Positions 44,480 to 53,551 of a stretch of 64,000 bases of DNA are shown one piece after another. A program made the translations under genes and the position numbers. The number at the start of each line of letters is the position of its first letter. The stretch's first letter is position 1. The notes under the pieces are model-generated. The model saw nothing but the letters and a program-made list of their open reading frames with translations. It made no database searches and had not been told where the DNA came from. The stretch comes from Kluyvera sp036759925 (GTDB lineage: Bacteria; Pseudomonadota; Gammaproteobacteria; Enterobacterales; Enterobacteriaceae), in NCBI RefSeq assembly GCF_036759925.1, contig NZ_JAPKIB010000012.1, positions 75,884-139,883 of the forward strand, read 5' to 3'.

Positions 44480-45331
44480 TTGTGACGGTGTCACGCCGTT
44501 CGCTGCTTTAAAGCGGTTGCTGAAGTGGCTGGCGGAGCTAAACCCGCAGCACAGGGCAATGTCGGTCAGGGATTGCGTGGTGTAGCGCACCATCTGCTGC
44601 GCGCGGTCCATCCGGCGCTGCATCACGTACTGATGCGGTGCTAGCCCCACGCTCTGGCGGAACATACGCGCAAAATGATATTCGCTGAGGGCCGCCTGGG
44701 CGGCAAGGTCGGCGAGCGTCAGCGGCGCGGAGAGATTCGCATCGATATAGTCGAGCGTATTACGCAACACCGCCGGCGCCAGCCCGCCGGTCACTGTCGG
44801 CAGTCGCCACTGCACGTTGGCGTGATGCTGGATCAGGTGCGTTAGCAGCATCGTACTCGCGCTGCTCAGGGTCAGCTGGTTTGCCGGTTGCTGCCAGTCA
44901 TAACCGAGCAGGAACTGGCGGTAGAGCAGCGTAATTTTTGGATCATCGCCAAAAATCTGTTCGTCGAGGGTCAGCGTCGCCGGGCTACGATCCCACACCT
45001 GCTCGCCCACCTTCCGTAAGTGTTCGTCGGTGCAGTACAGGTGCACAAACGACAGGTCGCCGCGAATATCCCACGTCGATTCACTGTCTTTCGGCATCAG
45101 ACAGAAACGGTCTGGCCCGCCGCCGTTTTTCCAGCCATGAGGGGTTTTCTGATAACTTTCGTAGCCGTCGGCGACGTACAGGCTCAGGGTGTGATGATCG
45201 CTCTTCACCGTCAGGTTGTCGCATTTGTTATACCAGGCCGCCAGCTGTATCCCAGAGTTAAGCGCCACGGTTTCCCGCAGCTGTGCGTTCTGACTCTGTA
45301 ATCTTTCAAACGTTGCGTAGGCCATTAACAT
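44456..45331 (-). CDS. AraC-family regulator
   Basis: The protein of about 291 residues has an N-terminal sensing domain and a C-terminal AraC double helix-turn-helix (LADLAAQAALSEYHFARMFR; DIALCCGFSSASHFSNRFKA). It is divergent from the EamA exporter gene and likely controls it. Family annotation does not suggest an inducer. No clear ribosome site is seen: ATG at 45331 or 45325 and a GTG at 45340 are possible. Its 3' end overlaps ydcO by 24 nt. Confidence 0.85.
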   Translation of the reverse strand: MLMAYATFERLQSQNAQLRETVALNSGIQLAAWYNKCDNLTVKSDHHTLSLYVADGYESYQKTPHGWKNGGGPDRFCLMPKDSESTWDIRGDLSFVHLYCTDEHLRKVGEQVWDRSPATLTLDEQIFGDDPKITLLYRQFLLGYDWQQPANQLTLSSASTMLLTHLIQHHANVQWRLPTVTGGLAPAVLRNTLDYIDANLSAPLTLADLAAQAALSEYHFARMFRQSVGLAPHQYVMQRRMDRAQQMVRYTTQSLTDIALCCGFSSASHFSNRFKAANGVTPSQLRASLAG

Positions 45332-45341
45332 ATCTATCACG

Positions 45342-45353
45342 ATTATCGATAAT
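45342..45353. promoter_or_regulatory. Palindrome before the AraC regulator
   Basis: ATTATCGATAAT is a perfect 12-bp palindrome 11 nt upstream of the chosen start, between the divergent AraC and EamA genes. It could be an operator. Confidence 0.35.
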
Positions 45354-45508
45354 GTCAGTCTAGGGACTGTCGCCCGCGGAATCTAGCGTTCTCAGCGCCT
45401 CGCAAGCAAAAAAACCGCAAGAATATGCAAGTCCCCCGCAGCCTTCTGCAAGCGCCGCGCATCACATCCCCGCACACTGTGTTTTTCAATATGATTTTGC
45501 GAGGAATG

Positions 45509-46408
45509 ATGAACGCACTGCTCTATGCTCTGGTCGTTGTTATCTGGGGAACCACCTGGATTGCCATTTTTTTACAGCAGGGCCCGGTTCCTGAGGCGGT
45601 TTCCATTTTCTGGCGCTTTGCCATTGCCAGTATCACCATGATGACCATTCTGCTGAGTCTGCGCCGTCTACGACCGCTGGGACTACGCGATCACCTGTTC
45701 TGCATCGTGCAGGGTTGCTGCGTGTTCGGCTTTAACTTCCTCTGTTTTTATATCGCCGCAAAATGGATTAACACAGGCCTGGAGTCAGTGATCTTCTCCA
45801 TGGCGGTGCTGTTTAACGCCATCAACAGCTTTATCTTTTTCCGTCAGACACCACCGAAGCGCTTCTACCTTGCCGCGCTGCTGGGGTTATGCGGCATCGT
45901 CACCCTCTTCTGGGATGACCTGCAGGCGGTGGGCATGAGCAGCACGCTACTGGCCGGGATTTTACTCAGTGCACTCGGGACCTACGGCTTTTCGCTGGGG
46001 AATATGCTCAGCATACGCCACCAGCGCCGTGGCCTGGAGACGCTGACCACCAACACCTGGGCGATGCTCTACGGCACCATCATCATCGGCGTTATCGCCC
46101 TGCTGCGCGGTGATGATTTCACCCCGCAGTGGACGGTGAGCTATATGGGCGCCCTGTTCTATCTGGCAATCTTCGGATCGGTGATCGCGTTCGGCGTCTA
46201 TTTCACCCTGGTCGGGCGTATTGGCGCCAGCAACGCCGCCTACAGTACGCTGCTGTTCCCGCTGGTGGCGCTGACGCTGTCGACAATGTACGAGGGCTAC
46301 CAGTGGCATGCGAACGCGGTGGTGGGGCTGGTGCTGATTCTGCTGGGAAACCTGGTGATGTTTGCCAAACCGGAAATGTGGCGAGTGCCGTTTTTAAGTC
46401 GGGCGTGA
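45509..46408 (+). CDS. EamA-family (DMT) exporter
   Basis: The 299-residue membrane protein has ten helices in two EamA repeats (MNALLYALVVVIWGTTWIA begins the first; FYLAIFGSVIAFGVYFTLV lies in the second). EamA proteins often export amino acids or related metabolites; the substrate here is unknown. It lies divergent from an AraC regulator. GAGGA is directly upstream of two adjacent ATGs; the second (45509) is chosen. A REP element follows. Confidence 0.85.
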   Translation: MNALLYALVVVIWGTTWIAIFLQQGPVPEAVSIFWRFAIASITMMTILLSLRRLRPLGLRDHLFCIVQGCCVFGFNFLCFYIAAKWINTGLESVIFSMAVLFNAINSFIFFRQTPPKRFYLAALLGLCGIVTLFWDDLQAVGMSSTLLAGILLSALGTYGFSLGNMLSIRHQRRGLETLTTNTWAMLYGTIIIGVIALLRGDDFTPQWTVSYMGALFYLAIFGSVIAFGVYFTLVGRIGASNAAYSTLLFPLVALTLSTMYEGYQWHANAVVGLVLILLGNLVMFAKPEMWRVPFLSRA

Positions 46409-46409
46409 T

Positions 46410-46460
46410 CCCGGCGTCGCTTTGCCCGGCCGGGCTACGATATCGCATGTAGCCCGGGCG
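46410..46460. repeat. REP-like element
   Basis: CCCGGCGTCGC, CCCGGCCGGGCTACG and a reversed TGTAGCCCGGGCG form the same module as at 57580-57659, directly after the EamA gene stop. Confidence 0.75.
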
Positions 46461-46640
46461 TTTGTTTGTATCACACTGTATCTGGCCTCTCTTTGGATAC
46501 AGTAGCTGGCAAAATCCCCGTATTCCCACACATCCTCGACACGTCCGGCTGTTTTTATTATCAGGTCGCGATAGCCGCCTATACTTCGTTCGCTATCGTT
46601 TTTGATTTGATGATATCAAGCCTCTGTCCAGGAGAAATTC

Positions 46641-47642
46641 ATGAACGCTTCAGCCTCTTCCGTATCCCGCTTTCACCGTCTGTGTCTGGCCTCGGTGTTG
46701 ATGGCCTCTGCGCTGCCTGCACTGGCCGCAACCGACTACGCCAGCGAGTTCAAAACGGTTCATCAGATTCACGCCGGTGTACTCGATGTCGGCTACGTCG
46801 ATATTGGCCCCCGCGACGGGCAGCCGGTTATCTTGCTTCACGGCTGGCCGTACGATATCAACAGTTACGCGGAAGTGGCGCCAGCGCTTGCCCGCAAAGG
46901 TTTTCGGGTGATTGTCCCCCACCTTCGCGGCTATGGTAGCACCCGTTTTCTCTCCGCCAGCACGCCGCGTAACGGGCAGCCTTCCGCCATGGCAGCCGAT
47001 ATTGTGTCACTGATGGATGCATTGAACATCAAGCAGGCTGATTTTGCCGGATACGACTGGGGCGCACGCACCGCCGATATCGTCGCGGCGCTGTGGCCGG
47101 AACGCGTAAAATCGCTGGTTTCCGTAAGCGGCTATCTGATCAGCAGTCAGAAAATTGGCGAACAGCCGCTGCCGCCGAAAGCGGAACTGCAGTGGTGGTA
47201 TCAGTTCTATTTCGCCACGCCACGCGGCCAGGCAGGCTATGCGAAGAACACCCACGACTTCGCCAGACTTATCTGGCAGCAGGCCTCGCCGGACTGGAAA
47301 TTTAGCGACAGTACCTTCAACACCAGCGCCGCCTCGCTGGATAACCCTGACCATGTGGCGATAACCCTCAGCAACTACCGCTGGCGTCAGGGGCTGGAAA
47401 AAGGCGAAGCAAAATATGATAACTATGAGCAGAAGTTGGCGACGCTGCCGCCGATAACCGTTCCGACCATCACGATTGAAGGTGGCAACAACGGCGCACC
47501 GCACCCGGATCCGAAAACCTATGCCGCGCACTTTACCGGCAAATATGAACATCGTACCTTCGGTGCCCACGTTGGCCATAACCCGCCGCAGGAAGCCCCG
47601 GCGGAGTTCACCATCGCGGTGGTTGATGCCGATAAGCTGTAA
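46641..47642 (+). CDS. Exported alpha/beta hydrolase, epoxide-hydrolase type
   Basis: The 333-residue protein has a Sec signal peptide (cleavage near ALPALAA, residue 30) and an alpha/beta hydrolase fold. The nucleophile elbow is GYDWGA with aspartate D139, and HGWP (67-70) provides the oxyanion hole, both typical of epoxide hydrolases and haloalkane dehalogenases; the acid-base histidine is likely in HVGHNPPQE near the end. A periplasmic enzyme of this type is uncommon. It begins 36 nt before a two-component operon, so a shared transcript is likely. AGGAGA precedes the ATG. The substrate is unknown. Confidence 0.83.
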   Translation: MNASASSVSRFHRLCLASVLMASALPALAATDYASEFKTVHQIHAGVLDVGYVDIGPRDGQPVILLHGWPYDINSYAEVAPALARKGFRVIVPHLRGYGSTRFLSASTPRNGQPSAMAADIVSLMDALNIKQADFAGYDWGARTADIVAALWPERVKSLVSVSGYLISSQKIGEQPLPPKAELQWWYQFYFATPRGQAGYAKNTHDFARLIWQQASPDWKFSDSTFNTSAASLDNPDHVAITLSNYRWRQGLEKGEAKYDNYEQKLATLPPITVPTITIEGGNNGAPHPDPKTYAAHFTGKYEHRTFGAHVGHNPPQEAPAEFTIAVVDADKL

Positions 47643-47678
47643 GCTGATAGTGGCCCCCAAGCCCTTTCTGGAGAATAC

Positions 47679-48416
47679 ATGGAACATATCGACAATATCC
47701 TGGTGGTGGACGACGACCACGACATCCGCGAGCTGGTCGTCGACTATTTGCAGAAATCAGGTTTCCGGGCAACAGGGGCCAGTAACGGCAAGGCGATGCG
47801 CGCCTATATGAGCAGCAATCAGGTCGATTTAGTGGTGCTGGATATCATGATGCCTGGCGACGACGGGTTAACGCTGTGCCGCCAGCTGCGTAACGATCGC
47901 CAGAACGTCCCGGTGCTGATGCTGACCGCGCGCGGCGATGACGCAGACCGCATTCTGGGGCTGGAAATGGGCGCCGACGACTATCTGGTGAAGCCGTTTG
48001 TCGCACGCGAACTGCTGGCGCGCATTAAGGCGATTCTACGCCGGTACCGCGCCCTGCCACCCAATTTGCAGATAACCGAAACCGGGCGTTTGATTGCCTT
48101 TGGCGACTGGCGTCTCGATACCGCCGCTCGCCACCTGATAGACAACAATGGCCTGGCGGTGGCGCTAAGCGGCGCGGAATATCGTCTGCTGCGCGTGTTT
48201 GTCGATCATCCACAGCGCGTGTTAAGTCGCGACCAGTTGCTCAGCCTGACCCAGGGACGCGACGCGGAGCTGTTCGAACGCTCCATCGATCTTCTGGTCA
48301 GCCGCCTGCGCCAACGCTTAAACGACGACGCCCGTGAACCGGCCTATATCAAAACCGTGCGCAGTGAAGGCTACGTGCTGGCGATGGCGGTTGAAATTCG
48401 GGAACACCGCGAATGA
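47679..48416 (+). CDS. OmpR-family response regulator
   Basis: The 245-residue regulator has a receiver domain with acidic pocket DDDHD (residues 11-15), phosphorylation site D55 in VVLDIMMPG and the switch lysine in YLVKPF. A winged-helix DNA-binding domain follows (RLLRVFVDHPQRVLSRDQLL; VSRLRQRLNDD). It overlaps the histidine kinase gene by 4 nt. The nearby exported hydrolase and the thioredoxin-CcdA fusion are plausible targets. The closest named system cannot be given from sequence alone. Confidence 0.9.
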   Translation: MEHIDNILVVDDDHDIRELVVDYLQKSGFRATGASNGKAMRAYMSSNQVDLVVLDIMMPGDDGLTLCRQLRNDRQNVPVLMLTARGDDADRILGLEMGADDYLVKPFVARELLARIKAILRRYRALPPNLQITETGRLIAFGDWRLDTAARHLIDNNGLAVALSGAEYRLLRVFVDHPQRVLSRDQLLSLTQGRDAELFERSIDLLVSRLRQRLNDDAREPAYIKTVRSEGYVLAMAVEIREHRE

Positions 48417-49747
48417 GGCTATGGCCAAAATCCCTGCTCTATCAGTTGGTGTTAATCGTGCTGGGCGGCCTGCTGCTGGCCAACGGCCTGACGCTGTCGC
48501 TGCTGCTGTACGAGCGAATGAGCAGCGCGCGCAGCGTGATGCTCAACACCCTGGAAAATGATGTTGCCACCAGCGTGGCTATTCTCGACCGGCTCCCCGC
48601 CAGCGAGCGCAGTGCCTGGCTTCCCCGCCTGGCACGTGGTAACTATCAATACCTGATTTCAAGCGGCGAGCCCGGCCCTGCGCCGACCGGTTGGCGCACG
48701 TGCAGCATCGTGCAGACGCTGCGCAATGCACTGGGAGAAAAATATGCCCTTACCGTCAGCCATCTGCCCGGCCCGCAGGAGCATATCCAGGCCCACCTTC
48801 ATTTGAGCGATGGTCAGCCGCTCACCATCGACATGTACCCGCAGCTTCCTGCGCTGGCGCGTTGGTTACCCGTTGTCCTGGTCGCACAGCCATTACTGCT
48901 GCTGATTTTCGCCTGGTTGGCAGTGCGTCAGGTGGTGCGTCCGCTACGGCGCTTTACCCGCGCGGTTGAAACCCTCGAACCGGCGGCCACCACACCTCAA
49001 CCCATGACGGAGCGCGGCCCGCTTGAGGTGCAGCAAACGGCGCGGGCGTTCAACGCCATGCAGGCGCGCATTCAGCACTATCTAAAAGAGCGCACGCAGA
49101 TCCTCGCCGCTATCTCCCACGACCTGCAAACGCCCATCACCCGTATGAAACTTCGGGTGGAGATGGCGCAGGAGCCCGCCCTACAGGAGAAGCTGATGCA
49201 GGATCTGGATGCCATGACCCGGCTGGTGCGCGAAGGTATCGCCTACGCACGCAGTACTGAAAGCGTGCAGGAGCCAAGCCAGCGCCTCGACCTCAACGCC
49301 TTTCTGGATACCCTGGTCTGCGATTACACCGATACCGGGCATCCGGTCACGTTCGTTTCGTCGGGTCATCCCTTGCCGCTCATCACCTTCCCACAGGCGC
49401 TGCGGCGGGTCGTGACCAATCTTGTCGATAACGCGTTAAAGTACGGCGACACCGCGCAGCTGACGCTCAAGCCCGTCGACGATCGCTGGCTGGTCATTGA
49501 GATTGACGATGGCGGACCGGGCATCCCTGAGCACGAGCTGGAAGCCGTACTGCAACCTTTCTATCGGCTGGAATCATCGCGCAACCGCCATACCGGCGGC
49601 ACCGGGCTGGGGTTGGCTATCGCCTCGCAGCTCGCGGTTCGCTTGCAAGGAAAACTCGCGCTGAGCAATCGGCCACAGGGTGGCCTGTCAGCCAGACTTC
49701 TGCTGCCTTTGTATCCTGATGTATCTGACGCAATCGTCGACAATTAA
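48413..49747 (+). CDS. Sensor histidine kinase
   Basis: The 444-residue kinase has a first membrane helix (residues about 9-32), a periplasmic sensor of about 110 residues, a second helix (about 151-171), a HAMP linker, and a kinase core with H236 in ISHDLQTPITRMK, N-box NLVDNALKYG, G1 DDGGPGIP and G2 GGTGLGLA. It is of the EnvZ/RstB type by architecture. It pairs with the regulator through an ATGA overlap. The signal is unknown. Confidence 0.9.
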   Translation: MRLWPKSLLYQLVLIVLGGLLLANGLTLSLLLYERMSSARSVMLNTLENDVATSVAILDRLPASERSAWLPRLARGNYQYLISSGEPGPAPTGWRTCSIVQTLRNALGEKYALTVSHLPGPQEHIQAHLHLSDGQPLTIDMYPQLPALARWLPVVLVAQPLLLLIFAWLAVRQVVRPLRRFTRAVETLEPAATTPQPMTERGPLEVQQTARAFNAMQARIQHYLKERTQILAAISHDLQTPITRMKLRVEMAQEPALQEKLMQDLDAMTRLVREGIAYARSTESVQEPSQRLDLNAFLDTLVCDYTDTGHPVTFVSSGHPLPLITFPQALRRVVTNLVDNALKYGDTAQLTLKPVDDRWLVIEIDDGGPGIPEHELEAVLQPFYRLESSRNRHTGGTGLGLAIASQLAVRLQGKLALSNRPQGGLSARLLLPLYPDVSDAIVDN

Positions 49748-49801
49748 GCTGACAAAACGGCCGATTGCCGACACATTCCCACGACATCGGTACGATTAAA
49801 T

Positions 49802-49842
49802 CACCTCATCGCCTGCTCGGCAGGTTTCATTGATATGAGGTG
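49802..49842 (+). promoter_or_regulatory. Hairpin covering the dipZ-like Shine-Dalgarno sequence
   Basis: CACCTCAT (49802-49809) pairs perfectly with ATGAGGTG (49835-49842), which contains the GAGG ribosome site. An inner CCTGC/GCAGG hairpin (49812-49824) lies in between. The start codon is at 49847, so the fold would block initiation until opened. Confidence 0.6.
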
Positions 49843-49846
49843 TCTG

Positions 49847-51019
49847 ATGGCTATTATTATCGCGTTTCTCGGCGGGATGTTGACCCTGCTCAGCCCCTGC
49901 ACGTTGCCGGTTATCCCGTTTCTGTTTGCCAGCGTGAAAGGACAAAAACGACATCTGGCAGCGATGCTCGCCGGGATGGTGGTGATGTTTACCGCACTGT
50001 CGCTGCTGGTCACGGTCGCCAGCGCCTGGGTCACTCAGGTCGCACAGGCGGGCCGCTGGCTGGCGCTCGCCTTTCTAAGCGCGGTGGCACTGTCGCTTAT
50101 TTCACCGCGCATTGCCCAGCGGCTGATGGCTCCGGTGGTGCGATTAGGAAACCAGGTGAACGACCGCAGTCTGAGTCGTCGTGGCGTGATTGCCGCCCTG
50201 CTGGCGGGCATGGCCACCGGGCTATTGTGGGCACCGTGCGCAGGGCCAGTGCTAGGGGCTATCCTGAGTCTCGGCATCGTTCAGGGCAACACCGTCTCCA
50301 GCGGCGTGCTGCTTGCGGCCTACGGTAGCGGTTGTGCCGCCATGCTGGGGTTGTTCTGGCTCGGCGGGCAGCGCGTACTGCACTGGCTGCGAGCCAGAAC
50401 AGTACGGGTTGAACGATTGAAACAGCTTGCTGGGGTGACGATGCTGGCGTCGGTGGCGCTGATTGCTTCTGGTACCACCAGCGTACTACAAGGTGCGACA
50501 GGGCTTTCTGCGCAACTGGAGAAAAATCTGGTCGGCTGGCTTCCGGCCACCCCAGTCAAGCTCCAGCCGGTTGCCGACAGCACTTTGCCACCGTTGAGCG
50601 GCGGTACAGGCTGGATCAACAGCGCACCGCTCACTAGCGAATCGCTGAAGGGCAAAGTGGTACTGATCGATTTCTGGACCTTCGACTGTATTAACTGCCA
50701 GCACACGCTGCCGCACGTGCGTCAGTGGGCGGAAAAATATCGGTCTCAGGGACTGGAAGTGATTGGGGTACATACGCCAGAGTATCCGCATGAGAAAGAT
50801 TTCAGCGCGGTGCAGGAAGCGGTAAAAAAATGGCGAATAACCTATCCCGTCGTCACCGACAATAATGACCAAATCTGGAGCGCTTTTGGGAATCAATACT
50901 GGCCGGCCCACTATCTTTTCGATGCGCGCGGGCAGTTACGTTATACCTTTTTTGGCGAAGGGAATTATGCCGAGCAGGAAGCGGCAATTGCACAGCTATT
51001 AAAAGAAGCCCGCGCCTGA
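49847..51019 (+). CDS. CcdA-thioredoxin fusion (DipZ-type thiol redox protein)
   Basis: The 390-residue protein joins a CcdA-type membrane domain (residues about 1-225, cysteines C18 in SPCTLP and C131 in APCAGP) to a periplasmic thioredoxin/TlpA-like domain with the active motif CINC at 281-284 in FDCINCQ. Such proteins carry electrons from cytosolic thioredoxin across the membrane to reduce periplasmic disulfides, like DipZ of mycobacteria. It lies 99 nt after the histidine kinase and so may be in its regulon or operon. The ATG at 49847 is chosen for its GAGG; the ATG at 49835 overlaps that site. Confidence 0.87.
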   Translation: MAIIIAFLGGMLTLLSPCTLPVIPFLFASVKGQKRHLAAMLAGMVVMFTALSLLVTVASAWVTQVAQAGRWLALAFLSAVALSLISPRIAQRLMAPVVRLGNQVNDRSLSRRGVIAALLAGMATGLLWAPCAGPVLGAILSLGIVQGNTVSSGVLLAAYGSGCAAMLGLFWLGGQRVLHWLRARTVRVERLKQLAGVTMLASVALIASGTTSVLQGATGLSAQLEKNLVGWLPATPVKLQPVADSTLPPLSGGTGWINSAPLTSESLKGKVVLIDFWTFDCINCQHTLPHVRQWAEKYRSQGLEVIGVHTPEYPHEKDFSAVQEAVKKWRITYPVVTDNNDQIWSAFGNQYWPAHYLFDARGQLRYTFFGEGNYAEQEAAIAQLLKEARA

Positions 51020-51021
51020 AT

Positions 51022-51058
51022 AAAAAAATAAGGGCGACACCTGCGTGTCGCCCTTTAT
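51022..51058. terminator. Bidirectional terminator between the redox gene and ydcL
   Basis: GGGCGACAC (51032-51040) pairs with GTGTCGCCC (51045-51053), flanked by AAAAAAATAA on the left and TTTATTC on the right. It serves both converging genes. Confidence 0.88.
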
Positions 51059-51080
51059 TCATTTACACCCTAAAGTAAAA

Positions 51081-51749
51081 TTACTTCTGGGATGGATCGA
51101 ATTTAACGGCATCAACGGCCATATCATCGATAACCTGTTTCAACGTATCCAGCGTCAGCTGGGAGTCGGAGTTAGACAGGTCTTTACCCTCGCCTTTACG
51201 CACCACTTTAATGACCGGTTTATTCGTCGCCGCATCAATCAGTTCCGCTTCAAAGTAGAGGTTGGTGTTCATGGTACGGTGGCCGGTCGCCGCTTCAGTA
51301 CCTGCAACCACCATTGCGATTGGGATCACTTCATAGAACTGCAGGCCTTCTTTGCTGGAGTCAACGGCGGTAATCGCACCGCGGAAGATCAGGCTATGTG
51401 GGCCAACGGTCGTCGCCAGCGGCTTACGCTCGCTGATGGCTTTTTTCAGCTCGGTGTTGGTGTAGTTCAGAATGTCGGTCAACGCCTTCTGCCCAACCTG
51501 CGTGGTCGGTTTCGGCACTGGGTAGTAGGTTACCGGGTTGTAGACGACGTTGGCGTAGTTGGACGATTTATAGTCCGGAGAGATCCAACGCAGTTCCGTT
51601 TTTCCTGACGCCGTGGTGGTTTCCTTCAAGCCAGAATAATCTTTTAAGAATCCTGAATATTGCTCGGGAGTGGTGGTCTTCGATGCACAGCCCGCTAATG
51701 CCAGAACGCCCACAAGGGCCGCCGCTTTGAAAAACGCTTGAGTACGCAT
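51081..51749 (-). CDS. ydcL: YdcL, DUF3313 lipoprotein
   Basis: The 222-residue lipoprotein has a signal peptide with lipobox LAGC, then a DUF3313 domain (YSGFLKDYSGLKET, YPVPKPTTQVGQKAL, HRTMNTNLYFEAELID). It matches E. coli YdcL, whose function is unknown. The ATG at 51749 is chosen because the signal peptide MRTQAFFKAAALVGVLALAGC starts there; an ATG eight codons earlier is less likely. It lies downstream of tehB on the same strand. Confidence 0.9.
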   Translation of the reverse strand: MRTQAFFKAAALVGVLALAGCASKTTTPEQYSGFLKDYSGLKETTTASGKTELRWISPDYKSSNYANVVYNPVTYYPVPKPTTQVGQKALTDILNYTNTELKKAISERKPLATTVGPHSLIFRGAITAVDSSKEGLQFYEVIPIAMVVAGTEAATGHRTMNTNLYFEAELIDAATNKPVIKVVRKGEGKDLSNSDSQLTLDTLKQVIDDMAVDAVKFDPSQK

Positions 51750-51862
51750 GAGAATAATCCCTGATAAATGCACAAATGCCAGTAAGTTATAGCAAATGAA
51801 TCAGGAGTTTGTCGCGGCAAAAATGGAGTCGGCTCTCATTATTCACAAAAATGATTCATGGC

Positions 51863-51884
51863 ATAACGGGCTTGTGCCCGTTAT
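51863..51884 (-). terminator. Terminator of tehB
   Basis: ATAACGGGC (51863-51871) pairs with GCCCGTTAT (51876-51884), just after the tehB stop. A T-rich run follows at a distance on the minus strand. Confidence 0.6.
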
Positions 51885-51895
51885 ATAAATACAAA

Positions 51896-52492
51896 TTATG
51901 ATTTCTTGCGTGCCAGCAGGGTGGCAAAGCGTAATTTGATGCGATTACCGTTTTCATCGGTACGGTGAAGTTCACCGACGTCCTCGTTATATTTCAGCAG
52001 ATCCCAGCCTTCGTAATAGTTTTTCAGCTCACCGGCTTTAAAAGCAAACGGGAAACCGACGGTGCAAGGGAAATCGTCGGTATCCATTGCGGCGACGATC
52101 AGGTTATAGCCACCCGGTTTGGTGCAGCGCTGCATATTGGGGATCAGGCGCGGGATAGTGCTCGACTCAAGGAACATCATCACCACCGTGGAGAGAATAA
52201 AATCATAATCACCGTCAATGGTCAGCGTGTTGAGATCTTTCACCGACGCCTGCAGGTTTTCCAGCCCTTCCGCTTCGCGAATCGACAGCAGGTTCTGGAT
52301 GCTCATCGGGTTCTTATCCCACGCCGTCACATCATAGCCGTTTGCCGCCAGATAGAGGCTGTTACGCCCGTTGCCACAGCCAAGATCCAGCGTTTTGCCC
52401 GGCGCAACCTGCGTGGCCGCGTACAGCACGTCAGAATGGGTGCGGGTCAGGCCATATTTTTCGGTGAAGTAGTTTTCGTCACGAGTGGTCAT
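51896..52492 (-). CDS. tehB: TehB, tellurite methyltransferase
   Basis: The 198-residue SAM-dependent methyltransferase matches E. coli TehB, which makes volatile methyl-tellurium compounds. The SAM motif is LDLGCGNGRNSLYLA (residues about 36-50), and CTKPGGYNLIVAAMDT marks the later strands. Its ATG overlaps the tehA stop by 4 nt, so the pair is coupled. It ends at a hairpin terminator. Confidence 0.95.
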   Translation of the reverse strand: MTTRDENYFTEKYGLTRTHSDVLYAATQVAPGKTLDLGCGNGRNSLYLAANGYDVTAWDKNPMSIQNLLSIREAEGLENLQASVKDLNTLTIDGDYDFILSTVVMMFLESSTIPRLIPNMQRCTKPGGYNLIVAAMDTDDFPCTVGFPFAFKAGELKNYYEGWDLLKYNEDVGELHRTDENGNRIKLRFATLLARKKS

Positions 52493-53493
52493 TGTTCATC
52501 CTTCGGTTTCATCAGTGTTGACGGAGCAACACGAGTCAAAAGTTTACCCTGAAGCAGCAACAGCAGCGTTTTAATCAGCAGCAGGCCGATCACGATATTG
52601 GTGAAAATAAACAGCGGCAGCGCCAGGTTATGGAAAAAGCCGGAACCGCTGGCGTGGCCAAGATGCAGCCCGGTGGAAGCCAGCGCGGAAATACCGAACG
52701 AGAAGCTCCAGAACGAGGCGTTAAATGCCTGGCGCAGATACCAGGGCATCAGGCGCAACATAAACAGCAGCTGCAGCAGGCCATAGCCGAACAGCATTTT
52801 GGCAAACACATCCGCATGGCCGCCGTTGATGCTCAGCCAGGCGTTACAGGCCACCAGCGCCGGTGCCAGCTGAATGCCGAGCGAAGTACGTAACGGTACG
52901 GAGAGCACGCCGCCGCTGCGTAAGCGCTGGACGATGGCGGGCTCGAGCGTAATCCATGAAATAACCCCTGCGCCAAGAAACACCAGCCCGGCGTCGTTAA
53001 AACCCAGCGCCCCGCAGGCCATCGCGCTGATGAAATTGTTGGCCACGGTGGGCAAATAGAGCCCCGGCGTGGTGGCATCTGCCGGATGCTCTCCGCGCCA
53101 TAGCCCGGCGGTTTGCCAGGCCGCGTAGCTCAGTTGCAACGCCACGCCGACGCAAAACAGTGCCAGCGCCAACGGCCTCGACCACGGCGTCACGCCAATG
53201 GCCACCAGCATAGTCGTCGCCGGAAACAGGCTGACAAAGCTGCTGGCGATGGGATGATTCATCTCCTGCCAGACGCTATACGGAAAGCGTACCGCCCGCG
53301 TCAGGAAAGCCAGGGTCAACAATCCCCACATCACGATAGCAAGCACCACCAGCGCATCGCCAATGCTATGACTTACCGGCAGAATGGTGCTGGCGTACCG
53401 CCAGGCAAAGCCCATTCCAATGGTGCCCAATACCATCCCAAAGTAGCCGACGGGCAAATTAAGCACCCGAGCTTCACTCTCGTTATTATGCAT
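52489..53493 (-). CDS. tehA: TehA, tellurite resistance membrane protein
   Basis: The 334-residue membrane protein with ten helices follows E. coli TehA (VLNLPVGYFGMVLGTIGMGFAWR, in part VGYFGMVLGTIGMG). It belongs to the TehA/SLAC1 anion-channel family and acts with TehB when overproduced against tellurite. The ribosome site before the ATG is weak. It lies 58 nt downstream of the LysE-type gene on the same strand. Confidence 0.93.
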   Translation of the reverse strand: MHNNESEARVLNLPVGYFGMVLGTIGMGFAWRYASTILPVSHSIGDALVVLAIVMWGLLTLAFLTRAVRFPYSVWQEMNHPIASSFVSLFPATTMLVAIGVTPWSRPLALALFCVGVALQLSYAAWQTAGLWRGEHPADATTPGLYLPTVANNFISAMACGALGFNDAGLVFLGAGVISWITLEPAIVQRLRSGGVLSVPLRTSLGIQLAPALVACNAWLSINGGHADVFAKMLFGYGLLQLLFMLRLMPWYLRQAFNASFWSFSFGISALASTGLHLGHASGSGFFHNLALPLFIFTNIVIGLLLIKTLLLLLQGKLLTRVAPSTLMKPKDEQ

Positions 53494-53551
53494 TTAGTTT
53501 AATTAATCAAATTTTGTTAAGTTGCATTTTAAATGATTCTTTATCGGTGCG

